Positions 26,043 through 33,624 of a stretch of DNA of 36,476 nucleotides are shown here, in pieces; position 1 is the first letter of the stretch, and the number at the start of each line of letters is the position of its first letter. Origin of the DNA: Parapusillimonas granuli. GTDB taxonomy: Bacteria > Pseudomonadota > Gammaproteobacteria > Burkholderiales > Burkholderiaceae_B. Where the stretch lies: the NCBI RefSeq assembly GCF_013416525.1, contig NZ_JACCEM010000017.1:1-36476 (forward strand), read 5' to 3'. Below the pieces are notes generated by a model. That model was not told the origin of the DNA, ran no database searches, and saw only the letters and a list, made by a program, of their open reading frames with translations. The position numbers were made by a program, and so were the translations under genes.

Positions 26043-27598
26043 GGCGCCGCCTCCTCGGGCGGATCGAAGGGGCGCTCGCGCAGCATGCCTATGATTGCGT
26101 CCATGTCGGGCCCAAGGGGGCGGTCGCCGTCCAGCACGGGCGCCGTCGCGCGGATGCGCGCATAGGTGTCGCGGGTGCCGGCGCCCCGGGGCGAGACTTG
26201 CGCCAGGTCCACGGCCTGGGCGGCGCTCAGCATTTCGATGGCCGCGATCATCGTCACGCGCTCGGCCAGCCGCGCGGTTTTTGCGGCCACGCCGGGCGCC
26301 ATGAGGGCGTGGTCCTCCGCCCCTTCCGAGACCGGAAAGAAATCCAGGCAGGCGGGGTTGGCGAGATGGCGCACTTCGCTCCAGAGCGCGGTCAGGGTCT
26401 TCTGGACGGTTGCGAAGCCCGAATGCTCCGGACCGTGCTGCGTGAGCTGCATGGGCAGCCCGCTGGCGCCCGGGGAATACAGGCGCAGGCAGCGCTGCAC
26501 CGCAGCCGAGGCCGCCTGCGCCAGCGAGACGCCGAGCGCTTCGAGGCTGAGCGCCAGGCCGGGAATGTGGAAATTGCTGCTGGACAGCAGTTCGTCCGGC
26601 TCCTGGACCACCAGGGGGCTGTCGCCGGAACCGTTCAGTTCGCATTCGATGTGCTCGCGCAGCCCCTGCCGCGCCCACAGCACGGCGCCATGGATCTGGG
26701 CGACGCAGCGTATCGAGAGAGGATCCTGCACCCGCCGGGCCGCGCCTTTTTCCCACAGGCCGCTGCCGTCCAGCAAGGCCCGGATGTGCGCCGCGGCGGC
26801 CGCTTGGCCGGGCGTCGGCCGCGCCGCCTGCACGCGCGCGTCCAGCGGCGACAGATTGGCGCGGAACCCTTCCATGGTGAGCGTGGCGGCGCGGCTCAGA
26901 TTGGCCAGCGCCTGGCCGGCCTGGTCGAAGGCGTGGATGGCGCAGCTGACCGACCAGGCGTTGGAACTGATCAGCGCCAGCCCGTCCTTGGGGCCCAGGG
27001 CGACCGGCGCCAGGCCGGCATCCGCCAGCGCTTGCGCGCCGTCGACTTCCTTGCCGCCGACGCGCGCCCTGCCCTGCCCCATCAAGACCAGCATGGCGTG
27101 CGACATGGCGGGCAGGTCGGCGACGCCGATGGACCCGACCCGCGGAATGAGCGGGCAGATGCCCGCGTTGAGCAGGGCCAGCAACGCGTCGAACACTTCG
27201 GGAGAGATGCCGGACCCGCCCGTGCTCAGGCCGGCGAGCCGGGTGAACAGCACGCCGCGCACGAGCTCGTCGCTCGCGGCCTCGCCGATGCCGACGCTGC
27301 GGGCCTGTATGGCGCGGGACTGGTAAGCCTGGAGCTCGGACGGGGCGATGGCCTTGCCCACATTGGCGCCCAGCGCGGTCGTCAGGCCATAGACGGGCGC
27401 GCCGGAGCCGAGATGCTGCTCCACCACGCGGCGCGCTTGCTGCAGCCTGCGCAGCACGGCGGGTTCGGCGGCGACCGGCGGCCGCTCGCGCATGACGCGC
27501 AGCACGTCTTCGATGCGCAGCCCGCCGCCGCTCAGCACGATGGAGGGCCGTTCCGGCATGAGCTCTGCGCGGCGCGGCGGAGTGCTGGTTCCAGGCAT
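26039..27598 (-). CDS. Histidine ammonia-lyase family protein lacking the MIO triad
   Basis: The protein has 519 residues and is clearly of the aromatic amino acid lyase fold: VYGLTTALGANVG (position of the catalytic tyrosine, about 70), GGSGISPEVFDALLALLNAGI, QDPLSIRCVAQIHGA, SSSNFHIPGLAL and EGAEDHALM. In HutH the MIO cofactor is formed from Ala-Ser-Gly in GSVGASGDLAPLAH. Here the block is GSIGVADLPAMSH (155-167), one residue shorter and without A-S-G. The HutH histidine in the SHAAGVGE context is replaced (QARSVGIGE). Ergothionase, a known lyase of this family, releases trimethylamine without MIO. With the quaternary-amine transporter in the same operon, a trimethylhistidine lyase is the favoured reading. 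A start at the second Met (27559) is also possible. The gene is coupled to the binding-protein gene (TAACATG). Confidence 0.8.
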   Translation of the reverse strand: MPGTSTPPRRAELMPERPSIVLSGGGLRIEDVLRVMRERPPVAAEPAVLRRLQQARRVVEQHLGSGAPVYGLTTALGANVGKAIAPSELQAYQSRAIQARSVGIGEAASDELVRGVLFTRLAGLSTGGSGISPEVFDALLALLNAGICPLIPRVGSIGVADLPAMSHAMLVLMGQGRARVGGKEVDGAQALADAGLAPVALGPKDGLALISSNAWSVSCAIHAFDQAGQALANLSRAATLTMEGFRANLSPLDARVQAARPTPGQAAAAAHIRALLDGSGLWEKGAARRVQDPLSIRCVAQIHGAVLWARQGLREHIECELNGSGDSPLVVQEPDELLSSSNFHIPGLALSLEALGVSLAQAASAAVQRCLRLYSPGASGLPMQLTQHGPEHSGFATVQKTLTALWSEVRHLANPACLDFFPVSEGAEDHALMAPGVAAKTARLAERVTMIAAIEMLSAAQAVDLAQVSPRGAGTRDTYARIRATAPVLDGDRPLGPDMDAIIGMLRERPFDPPEEAAP

Positions 27599-27599
27599 G

Positions 27600-28496
27600 T
27601 TATTTCGCCATTCCCTTGGACTTCAGGAAGTCCCTGGCGACGTCCGCCGGCTCCTGTTTTTCGCCGTCGACCAGATAGTTCAGGCGCGACATGACTTCGT
27701 CGCTCAGCATCGCGCTGACTTTGTTGGCGACGGTTGCGACCTTGGGGTTCTGGTCGATGACTTCCCGGCGGACGACCGGCGCCACGAAATAAGGCGGCCA
27801 GAGCTGCTTGTCGTCTTTCAGGCGCACCAGCCCCATGGCGCTGATCATGCCGTCGGTGGCATAGCCGTTGACGACCTGGACCTGGTTGTCTTTCAGGGCG
27901 CGGTAGCGCAAGCCTATGGCAAGCTGCTGATCGGACTTGAAGTTCATGCCGTATTTTTGTTTCAGGCCGGGAATCCCGTCTTCGCGATCGCGGAATTCGG
28001 GCCCCGCGCCCAGCGTCCATTTCTGCGCGTGGGTGGCCAGGTCGGACAGCGTGGCAACGCCGTTCTTCTTGGAGAGCCCGGGCATCATGACCAGCACATA
28101 GGTGTTGTTGACGGGCGCCTGGTCCAGCACGGCGATGCCCTGCTTGGCGTAGGCTTGCTTCACCCGCTCGTACACGGCGCCGGGGTCGGTCATGACTTTT
28201 TCCTTCAGCACCGCCAGCAGCATGGTGCCGGTGTATTCGGGGTAGAAGTCGATCTGGTTTTCAAGCAGGGCCTTGTGGGCGATGAGCGTGCCGCCCAGGT
28301 TCAGCTTGCGCGCCACCTTGATGCCCTCGGCCTCGAAGGCCTGGGCGTAGATTTCGGCCAGCACGTATTGCTCGGTGAAATTCTTGGACCCCACTCTGAC
28401 GGTGTCGGCCGCCGCCGATGCGCTGCCCAGCGTGCCCGCCAGGCCCATTAACAACAAAGCCATGCCGCGACGTATATCGGTTGTTGGAAAAGCCAT
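27600..28496 (-). CDS. Periplasmic binding protein, osmoprotectant/quaternary-amine class (OpuCC/YehZ-like)
   Basis: The protein has 298 residues. A signal peptide (RRGMALLLMGLAGTLGSASAA) is followed by VRVGSKNFTEQYVLAEIYAQ, the typical mature start of OpuCC/YehZ/ProX-type proteins. IDFYPEYTGTML, VYERVKQAYAKQGIAVL and DGMISAMGLVRLKDDKQLWPPY also match. Binding proteins of this class hold quaternary ammonium groups in an aromatic cage. Family members bind glycine betaine, carnitine, choline or ergothioneine. It is the first gene of the 14-gene operon, with an AGGA box before ATG 28496 and a HutC-type operator 60 bp upstream. Confidence 0.88.
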   Translation of the reverse strand: MAFPTTDIRRGMALLLMGLAGTLGSASAAADTVRVGSKNFTEQYVLAEIYAQAFEAEGIKVARKLNLGGTLIAHKALLENQIDFYPEYTGTMLLAVLKEKVMTDPGAVYERVKQAYAKQGIAVLDQAPVNNTYVLVMMPGLSKKNGVATLSDLATHAQKWTLGAGPEFRDREDGIPGLKQKYGMNFKSDQQLAIGLRYRALKDNQVQVVNGYATDGMISAMGLVRLKDDKQLWPPYFVAPVVRREVIDQNPKVATVANKVSAMLSDEVMSRLNYLVDGEKQEPADVARDFLKSKGMAK

Positions 28497-28556
28497 GATG
28501 TGGTTCCTATGTGTTGGCTGCCGGTTTGATGGAAGTGCGACGCTTCAAAACTCAAC

Positions 28557-28568
28557 TGGTACATACCA
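28557..28568 (-). promoter_or_regulatory. HutC operator
   Basis: TGGTA-CA-TACCA is a perfect inverted repeat. Its core GTACATAC is the exact reverse complement of GTATGTAC, the core I recall for the Pseudomonas HutC site. It lies over the predicted -10 of the operon promoter, so binding would block transcription. hutC itself is the sixth gene of the operon. Confidence 0.65.
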
Positions 28569-28587
28569 CTTTGAATCGTATCGTAAA
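28560..28587 (-). promoter_or_regulatory. Probable promoter of the hut-type operon
   Basis: Minus strand: -35 TTTACG (28587-28582), 16-bp spacer, -10 TATGTA (28565-28560). It is a weak match to sigma-70. An alternative -10, TACGAT, lies slightly upstream. The overlap with the operator supports the placement. Confidence 0.45.
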
Positions 28588-28693
28588 GGCAAAGAACGCC
28601 GTGATCCAGACCGTAGAAACCCTTAGATGCGAGGAAGCGCGGCGGGCTCGTTTCGTTTTCTTACACCCGGAAGCGGGACAGCCGCCGCGACAA

Positions 28694-28702
28694 TGCTATG
28701 AT
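28694..28702 (+). promoter_or_regulatory. Extended -10 promoter upstream of the lytic transglycosylase
   Basis: TGC-TATGAT is an extended -10 box. It would give a leader of about 170 bases to ATG 28883. That leader contains two inverted repeats: CGGCGCC-a-GGCGCCG (28718-28732) and GGTTACC-g-GGTAACC (28829-28843). Confidence 0.4.
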
Positions 28703-28828
28703 TCGCAAGGAAAAGCGCGGCGCCAGGCGCCGTTTGTCAATACTGAAATGCATCCAACCGCGTTCGGCTTCAAGCGGGCGAACGCAGGTCCTTTCATGTG
28801 TCCATGGCCAATTCGATTGGCAAGGCCG

Positions 28829-28843
28829 GGTTACCGGGTAACC
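28829..28843 (+). promoter_or_regulatory. Inverted repeat GGTTACC-g-GGTAACC
   Basis: A perfect 7-1-7 palindrome 40 bp before the transglycosylase ATG. It could be an operator or an mRNA hairpin. No matching regulator was recognised. Confidence 0.45.
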
Positions 28844-28882
28844 TTCGGCGGACACGGACTGGGCGCCGGATGCCATGGATCG

Positions 28883-29608
28883 ATGATAGTCAAAACCGCC
28901 TCAACCACCTTTCTGAAGTTCGCCCACGACACAGCGTTCAGCACTCGAAAATACCTGACCATCACGGGACTATGCGCGAGCGTGTGCCTGCTTGCGCCCG
29001 TGGGCGCCCACGCCGGGGGGCTTTCCGCCGGCATCCAGGTGGCTCCCGCCGCCCAAATGGCCTTGCAAGAATGGCCGGACCCCACGGCGCTGCCGGACGC
29101 CAAGCCAGACCAGCCCGGCGAACGGGAACTGCAATCCCTCACTGAAGAAGCCAGCAAACAGGCCCAGGTCCGCTACCTCGCGGCGAAATGGGGGCGATCC
29201 CCGAAGACGCTGCGGGAATATGTGAACCTGGCCTGGGAAGAAGCCGGCAAGCGCGAGGGCCTGGACCCCGAACTGCTCATCGCCATCATGCAAAAGGAAA
29301 GCTCGCTGAGCGCCAGGGTGCAGAGCCGCCAGGGCGCCCAGGGGCTGATGCAGGTGATTCGCCGCTGGCACAGCGACAAGCTGCATCCTTCCGAGTCGCT
29401 GTTCGACCCCAGGGTGAACATCCGGGTGGGCGCGGACATTCTCGAAGAGTACCTGGAACTTGCGGGCGGCAGCCTGCACCAGGCCCTGGAAAAGTACTCG
29501 GGAAATGCGCGCGGCTATGCCAACACCATACTCAAGGAATCGCGCAAGCTGGCCCGCGTCGCCGACCGGGCCGCGGCGGCCGCCGCGGTGGCGATGACGC
29601 AGGGCTAG
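28883..29608 (+). CDS. Lytic murein transglycosylase (SLT domain)
   Basis: The protein has 241 residues. A membrane/signal segment (KYLTITGLCASVCLLAPVGAHA) puts the rest in the periplasm. The SLT domain spans about 130-220: IAIMQKESSLSARVQSRQGAQGLMQV, where the glutamate of KES is the catalytic acid and GLMQV completes the motif. YSGNARGYANTIL follows near the end. It cuts the glycan strand of peptidoglycan with formation of 1,6-anhydro ends. The family includes enzymes that make room for flagella and secretion machines. Its place next to chemotaxis and flagellar genes fits that, but there is no proof. The ATG at 28883 is the only Met before the signal segment. The longer upstream open frame has no support. 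Confidence 0.8.
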   Translation: MIVKTASTTFLKFAHDTAFSTRKYLTITGLCASVCLLAPVGAHAGGLSAGIQVAPAAQMALQEWPDPTALPDAKPDQPGERELQSLTEEASKQAQVRYLAAKWGRSPKTLREYVNLAWEEAGKREGLDPELLIAIMQKESSLSARVQSRQGAQGLMQVIRRWHSDKLHPSESLFDPRVNIRVGADILEEYLELAGGSLHQALEKYSGNARGYANTILKESRKLARVADRAAAAAAVAMTQG

Positions 29609-29624
29609 GGCGGGTTGACGTCGG

Positions 29625-29640
29625 CCGGCCCCGGGGCCGG
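29625..29640. terminator. GC palindrome between convergent transglycosylase and chemotaxis genes
   Basis: A perfect 16-bp palindrome CCGGCCCCGGGGCCGG, followed by a second hairpin GGAACC-TCG-GGTTCC (29659-29673). There is no T-run. The position between two gene ends suggests transcript-end structures. Confidence 0.4.
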
Positions 29641-29675
29641 TCGGCATCGACGGGCCCTGGAACCTCGGGTTCCGG

Positions 29676-31442
29676 TCAGAATTCTTCCCATTCCTCTTCG
29701 CGCACGGGCTCCTGCTTGCCCATGGTCAGGGAACGCTTCGGCGGAACCGGTTTCAGGCCGGCCGCGGACTGGGCCGCCGGCGCCCTCGCTGCCGTCTGGG
29801 CGTGAATCGCCCTGCCCGAGGATCGCGCGTCCTGCGGTCTGGCGGACGCGGCCGCCACGCCCTGCGCCGACCGCTGCAGTTCGTGCTCCTGCCCCAGCCT
29901 GAAGACGCTCACCACTTCCACCAGGGCGCCCGCCTGTTCGTTCAGGCTGCCCGAGGCCGAGGCGGACTCTTCCACCAGCGCGGCGTTCTGCTGCGTGACG
30001 TCGCTCAGCTGCAGCACGGCTTCGTTGACCTGGGCGATGCCGGTCGTCTGTTCCCTCGTGGCGGCGCTGATTTCGCTGATCAGGTCCGTCACGCGCTGGA
30101 CTTGCTGGACGATCTCGCGCATGGCTTCGCCCGCCGCATCGACCATCTGGCTGCCCGCCTCCACCTTGGCGACGCTGTCGTCGATCAGGGACTTGATGTC
30201 CTTGGCCGCCGCCGCGCTTTTTTGCGCCAGCGTGCGCACTTCGCTGGCCACCACCGCGAAGCCCCGGCCCTGTTCGCCGGCGCGCGCCGCTTCCACGGCC
30301 GCGTTCAGCGCGAGAATATTGGTCTGGAAGGCGATGCTGTCGATCACGCCGATGATGTCGACGATGCGTCGCGAGGCCGCGTTGATGTCTTCCATGGTGT
30401 GCACCACGTCGCTCACCACGCTGCCGCCCCGGTGCGCGGCGCCGCTGGCCGACTGGGCCATTTGCGCCGCCTGCTGGGCGACGTCCGAATTGCTCTTGAC
30501 GGTGCCGGCGAGCTCTTCCATGGCGGAGGCGGTTTCGGTCAGGTTGGCCGCCTGCTCTTCGGTCCGCTGCGACAAGTCGGTGCTGCCGGCCGCGATCTGC
30601 GACGAGCCGCCGGCGATGTTGATGCTGCCGGAGCGCACGGCCGCCACGACCTCGCGCAGGGAGGACTGCATCCGCGCGATGGCCTGGACGATGCTGCCGT
30701 CCACCGCCTGGCTCTGGTCTATTTCGTTCGTCAGGTCGCCCTTGGCGATGGCGGTGGCGATGCGCGCGACGTCCGCCGGTTCGCCGCCCAGCTGGCGCGT
30801 CAGGCCGCGCGTCAGCAGCCAGCCCAGCGCGATGGCCAGCAGCACGCCGGCCGCCGTCAGCGACAGGGACAGCACCCGCATGTCGCGGTAAAGCTGGGTG
30901 ATTTCCTCGTCGAGCGCCTTGGCGTTCTGCTGCTTGCGGTCCACCAGCTGGTGCATTTCGGTTTCCACCCGCGCCATCAGGTCCAGCGCCTTCTGGACCT
31001 GTTGCGCGGCCTGGGCGGACGACGTATCCCGGTCCAGGGCCACGGCCTGCAAGGCGGCGCGCTCGAATTCCTGGATGCTGGCCCGCGCCTGGCGCACGGC
31101 GGCCTTTCCGGTGTCGGTCACGAACAGGCCGTCCAGCGGCTCCAGGTTGGCATAGGCGTTGGCGAAGCGCCGTTTCAGGAGCTCGATGCCGGCCTGGCTC
31201 TCGGCTTCGGTCTTGGCGAGCATGACGGCGCGCACCGCGCCGCCCGCCCCGATGACCTGGCCGCGGGTGTCGGCCGCATACCGCAAGCCCACGATTTCGC
31301 GCTCATACATCTGGATGGCCAGATTGTCCACCCTGCCCAGGGCGAACAGGCCGACGGCCCCGATCAGGGCGGCCACGGCGGCGACGACAAGAAAACCGCC
31401 AATCAATTTGGCTTTAACAGTCAGGCTTTTGACCCGCTTCAT
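29676..31442 (-). CDS. Methyl-accepting chemotaxis protein
   Basis: The protein has 588 residues. Membrane helix 1 is near 10-33. A periplasmic four-helix-bundle-like sensor domain (about 35-185) follows, then helix 2 near 190-210 and a HAMP domain ([23 protein letters not shown]). The long cytoplasmic coiled coil has a standard signalling tip ([30 protein letters not shown]) and methylation-site glutamates/glutamines ([24 protein letters not shown]). The C-terminus is an Ala/Arg/Pro-rich linker ending in EEEWEEF, the WxxF-type pentapeptide that tethers CheR/CheB. The ligand is unknown. ATG 31442 ([12 protein letters not shown]) is chosen; a TTG five codons upstream is less likely. Confidence 0.92.
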   Translation of the reverse strand: MKRVKSLTVKAKLIGGFLVVAAVAALIGAVGLFALGRVDNLAIQMYEREIVGLRYAADTRGQVIGAGGAVRAVMLAKTEAESQAGIELLKRRFANAYANLEPLDGLFVTDTGKAAVRQARASIQEFERAALQAVALDRDTSSAQAAQQVQKALDLMARVETEMHQLVDRKQQNAKALDEEITQLYRDMRVLSLSLTAAGVLLAIALGWLLTRGLTRQLGGEPADVARIATAIAKGDLTNEIDQSQAVDGSIVQAIARMQSSLREVVAAVRSGSINIAGGSSQIAAGSTDLSQRTEEQAANLTETASAMEELAGTVKSNSDVAQQAAQMAQSASGAAHRGGSVVSDVVHTMEDINAASRRIVDIIGVIDSIAFQTNILALNAAVEAARAGEQGRGFAVVASEVRTLAQKSAAAAKDIKSLIDDSVAKVEAGSQMVDAAGEAMREIVQQVQRVTDLISEISAATREQTTGIAQVNEAVLQLSDVTQQNAALVEESASASGSLNEQAGALVEVVSVFRLGQEHELQRSAQGVAAASARPQDARSSGRAIHAQTAARAPAAQSAAGLKPVPPKRSLTMGKQEPVREEEWEEF

Positions 31443-31570
31443 GCGACATACTCTCAAGGTGAAGGGATGGAATGCCCCATGCAGGACGGATCTCGTCTTG
31501 CGACAGGCAATCCTAGGGAAAATACCAGATTGATTTTATTTCTATTATTAGCTAGATGATTTGAAGAAAT

Positions 31571-31588
31571 GGCGGCATAGAGGCCGCC
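31571..31588 (-). terminator. Hairpin after the hemerythrin gene
   Basis: GGCGGC and GCCGCC with a six-base loop, followed on the minus strand by ATTTCTT. It lies 16 bp after the hemerythrin stop, so it is probably its terminator, although the T-run is weak. Confidence 0.45.
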
Positions 31589-31603
31589 AATTGGATGCTT
31601 CGC

Positions 31604-32017
31604 TCATTCCGCCCTCTCGATGGCCGGGTAGAACTCGGTGTTTTCTCGTTGCATGCGGGCATGCAGCGCTTTCAGGACGGAGTTGGCTTCGTTGCGGAAG
31701 TCCTCGGGCGCCTTGGCGAGCGCGGCGGCCAGGCCCCATTTGCGCGAAAACGATATGTAGGCGTGGGCGATGCCTTTCATGTCTTCCTGGTATGCCTTGC
31801 CCATGGCCGCGAGCTGCGCGTCGCCGCCCTTCTGCAGGCTGGGATACAGGATGCGGTCTTCGATCGCCAGGTGCAGCTGCACCAGCGAGCTCAAGGCGCC
31901 GAGTTCCCGCGCGATGTCCCTGGCGTGATCGACGACCCCGCCATGGGCGAGGCGGCGCAGGGTGGCGATGCCTTTCAATATGTCTACATGGTGCTGTTTG
32001 AATCGGTCGATGTCCAT
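31604..32017 (-). CDS. Hemerythrin-like (HHE) di-iron protein
   Basis: The protein has 137 residues. It is a four-helix bundle with the HHE marks: FKQHHVDILKGI (first histidine), VVDHARDIARELG, LVQLHLAIEDRILYPSL (HxxxE pair) and a C-terminal ENTEFYPAIE. These should bind a di-iron site for O2 or NO chemistry. In bacteria related proteins repair iron-sulfur damage (YtfE/RIC), sense oxygen or protect against nitric oxide. ATG 32017 is chosen; a GTG at 32026 is three codons upstream. An NsrR-like palindrome with a perfect TATAAT inside it lies at 32040-32062, which points to control by nitric oxide. The gene stands alone between a chemotaxis gene and fliA. Confidence 0.8.
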   Translation of the reverse strand: MDIDRFKQHHVDILKGIATLRRLAHGGVVDHARDIARELGALSSLVQLHLAIEDRILYPSLQKGGDAQLAAMGKAYQEDMKGIAHAYISFSRKWGLAAALAKAPEDFRNEANSVLKALHARMQRENTEFYPAIERAE

Positions 32018-32039
32018 GGCGTCCACGCTTGATCGTATA

Positions 32040-32062
32040 AAGATACATTTATTATATATCTT
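32040..32062 (-). promoter_or_regulatory. NsrR-like operator overlapping the hemerythrin promoter
   Basis: The two 11-base halves are AAGATACATTT and TTATATATCTT around a central A. The NsrR consensus I recall is AAGATGYATTT-N-AAATRCATCTT. The left half matches at 10 of 11 positions and the right at 7 of 11, with the outer AAGAT/ATCTT intact. The minus strand carries a perfect TATAAT (32056-32051) inside the site. NsrR repression relieved by nitric oxide would fit the hemerythrin product. nsrR itself is not in the window. Confidence 0.5.
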
Positions 32063-32063
32063 T

Positions 32064-32131
32064 TTGAGAAATGTGAGTGGATGTGTGTTTTGGTCTCAAG
32101 AATATGGTGGGACGTGGTGCGTTGCAGGCCG
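32064..32131. other. Gap between the fliA end and the hemerythrin promoter
   Basis: Short gene-free segment holding the -35 side of the hemerythrin promoter. No terminator for fliA was recognised. Confidence 0.4.
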
Positions 32132-32908
32132 CTAAAGCAGCAAATGCATCGCCTCTTCGCCGGGGCTGTCCTGCCAATGGCTATCCGCCAGCGCCGCCCG
32201 GATACGCGCCACGGCCTGCGACCGGATCTGCGACACCCGGCCTTCCGTCACGCCCAGCACCGCCGCGATCTCCTTCTGGTTCAGATCCTGCTCGAACTGC
32301 AGCGACAACAGCAACTTTTCGCGCTCGGGCAGGTTCCCGATGGCGGCCACCAGCGCGGAACGCAAAGCCTGGGACATCAGCCGGTCCAGAGGATTGGACC
32401 ACCGCGGCGCCTGCGCATCGGCGTCCTGCGCCACCCTGCCCTCCAGCGGATCGGCCCCGTCGCCGGTCTGGCGCACCAGATCCTCATAGTGAATGACCTG
32501 GACGCCGCGCGCCTCCTCCAGCAAAGCCTGGTATTCCGCCAGCGTCATCCCCAGCTCCTCGGCGATCTCGGCCTCGGTCGCCGGGCGCAGCAGACGGTGG
32601 CTGAGCGCATGGATGGCCTGCTCGATGCTCTTGGACTTGCTGCGCACGCTGCGCGGCAGCCAGTCCTGGCTGCGCAGCTCGTCCAGCATCGCGCCCCGGA
32701 TGCGCGTGATCGCATACGTCTCGAACTGGGCTTCGGCCGTTTCCTGGTACCGGCGCACGGCGTCCAGCAAGCCCATCATGCCGGCCTGCAGCAAATCGTC
32801 GACCTCGACGCTGGCCGGCAACCGTGCGACGAGCTGCAGCGCCAGGCGGCGAACCAGAGGGGCGTACTGTCCGACAAGGCGGTCTTCGGTACTGGGCGTA
32901 CGGGGCAT
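32132..32908 (-). CDS. fliA: RNA polymerase sigma factor FliA (sigma-28)
   Basis: The protein has 258 residues. It directs RNA polymerase to late flagellar genes. Region 2 is EVDDLLQAGMMGLLDAVRRYQ plus FETYAITRIRGAMLDELRSQDWLPRSVR. Region 3 is RPATEAEIAEELGMTLAEY. Region 4 is LPEREKLLLSLQFEQDLNQKEIAAVLGVTEGRVSQIRSQAVARIR with its helix-turn-helix. ATG 32908 is chosen over a TTG two codons upstream; neither has a clear ribosome binding site. It is divergent from flaG-fliDST, whose sigma-28 promoter lies in the shared gap. Activity is normally held by FlgM, which is not in the window. Confidence 0.95.
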   Translation of the reverse strand: MPRTPSTEDRLVGQYAPLVRRLALQLVARLPASVEVDDLLQAGMMGLLDAVRRYQETAEAQFETYAITRIRGAMLDELRSQDWLPRSVRSKSKSIEQAIHALSHRLLRPATEAEIAEELGMTLAEYQALLEEARGVQVIHYEDLVRQTGDGADPLEGRVAQDADAQAPRWSNPLDRLMSQALRSALVAAIGNLPEREKLLLSLQFEQDLNQKEIAAVLGVTEGRVSQIRSQAVARIRAALADSHWQDSPGEEAMHLLL

Positions 32909-33006
32909 GCGCAAAGAAAAACTAGAGTTCAGGGGAATATTGTCCGCCGGAAGCGCCGGCCGCGTTATTGGAATCAGTGCAAAGATTCATCGCCTATTCC
33001 CCGGAT

Positions 33007-33033
33007 TAAAGTTTTTGGGCCGCCTGCCGTTAC
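33007..33033 (+). promoter_or_regulatory. Sigma-28 (FliA) promoter of flaG
   Basis: TAAAGTTT (33007-33014, a perfect -35), an exact 11-bp spacer, then GCCGTTAC (33026-33033, 6 of 8 to GCCGATAA). It lies about 70 bp upstream of the flaG start, in the gap shared with divergent fliA. Confidence 0.85.
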
Positions 33034-33046
33034 CTTCGCAATAGCC

Positions 33047-33076
33047 GGGGTCGGACCCCATACGGGGTCGGGCCCC
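33047..33076 (+). repeat. Tandem GGGGTCG(G)ACCCC hairpins in the flaG leader
   Basis: GGGGTC-G-GACCCC (33047-33059) and GGGGTC-G-GGCCCC (33064-33076) are adjacent stem-loops within the predicted 5' leader. The second ends 23 bases before the flaG ATG, just upstream of its ribosome binding site (CAGGAGC). Confidence 0.6.
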
Positions 33077-33099
33077 ATCCCTTGATCAGGAGCTTCAGC

Positions 33100-33498
33100 A
33101 TGGTGAATCCAATTGGTTCCAGCCTGCCAGCGGCGCAGTTCGGACAAATGGCCGCCGAAATGGAACGGCCACCGTCGCTTCCCGAACCGGCGGTGCAGGT
33201 AACGCCCGGCAGCGAGGCGCAGGGCAGCGGCACGGCAACCACATCGCAGCAAAACGGCCAGGGCGCCGGCGCCGAAAACCCGTCTCTGGAAAAAGCGCTC
33301 GAAGCGTTGAACGATAGCATGAAAGCCTGGGCGACCGGCATGCGCTTCGACATGGACGACGAGGCGCAGCGCCTGGTGGTGTCCATCGTCGACAGCGAAA
33401 CCGGCGACGTGATCCGCACGGTGCCCAGCGACGCCGTCATCCGCGTGGCCAAGATGATCGTGCAGCTGCAGGGCAGCCTGGTGGACACCAAAGCCTGA
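33100..33498 (+). CDS. flaG: FlaG family flagellar protein
   Basis: The protein has 132 residues. It has a disordered, Gln/Gly/Pro-rich first half. The conserved C-terminal FlaG domain (about 70-130) contains LEKALEALNDSMKAWATGMRFDMDDEAQRLVVSIVD, then GDVIRTVPSDAVIRVAKMI. The domain affects filament length in other bacteria. The ATG at 33100 has AGGAG seven bases upstream. An upstream TTG at 33082 overlaps that region and is not preferred. It is first in the late-gene series flaG-fliD-fliS-fliT, behind a sigma-28 promoter. Confidence 0.85.
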   Translation: MVNPIGSSLPAAQFGQMAAEMERPPSLPEPAVQVTPGSEAQGSGTATTSQQNGQGAGAENPSLEKALEALNDSMKAWATGMRFDMDDEAQRLVVSIVDSETGDVIRTVPSDAVIRVAKMIVQLQGSLVDTKA

Positions 33499-33541
33499 GC
33501 CCCCGAAAGCGCAACCCCGCCGGCGGGCCAGGGTAAACGCT

Positions 33542-33568
33542 CAAACTGACAAGTCTAAAGCCCGCTAA
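33542..33568 (+). promoter_or_regulatory. Possible sigma-28 promoter of fliD
   Basis: CAAACTGA (33542-33549), 11 bp, then CCCGCTAA (33561-33568; 6 of 8 to GCCGATAA). The -35 is poor, so confidence is low. It lies 57 bp before the fliD ATG. Confidence 0.35.
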
Positions 33569-33624
33569 CATAGGCATTGGGTCGGCAGGCCTTGCGGCAC
33601 AATGCCTACAACTGGAGTTTCTAT

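Noticed and set aside
29802-31559. 585-codon + strand open frame opposite the chemotaxis receptor
   Set aside because: Antisense of a heptad-rich coiled-coil gene; such shadows are common at high GC.
31443-31560. Sigma-28 promoter for the chemotaxis receptor
   Set aside because: A TAAA-containing stretch is present, but no GCCGATAA-like box follows at 11 bp.
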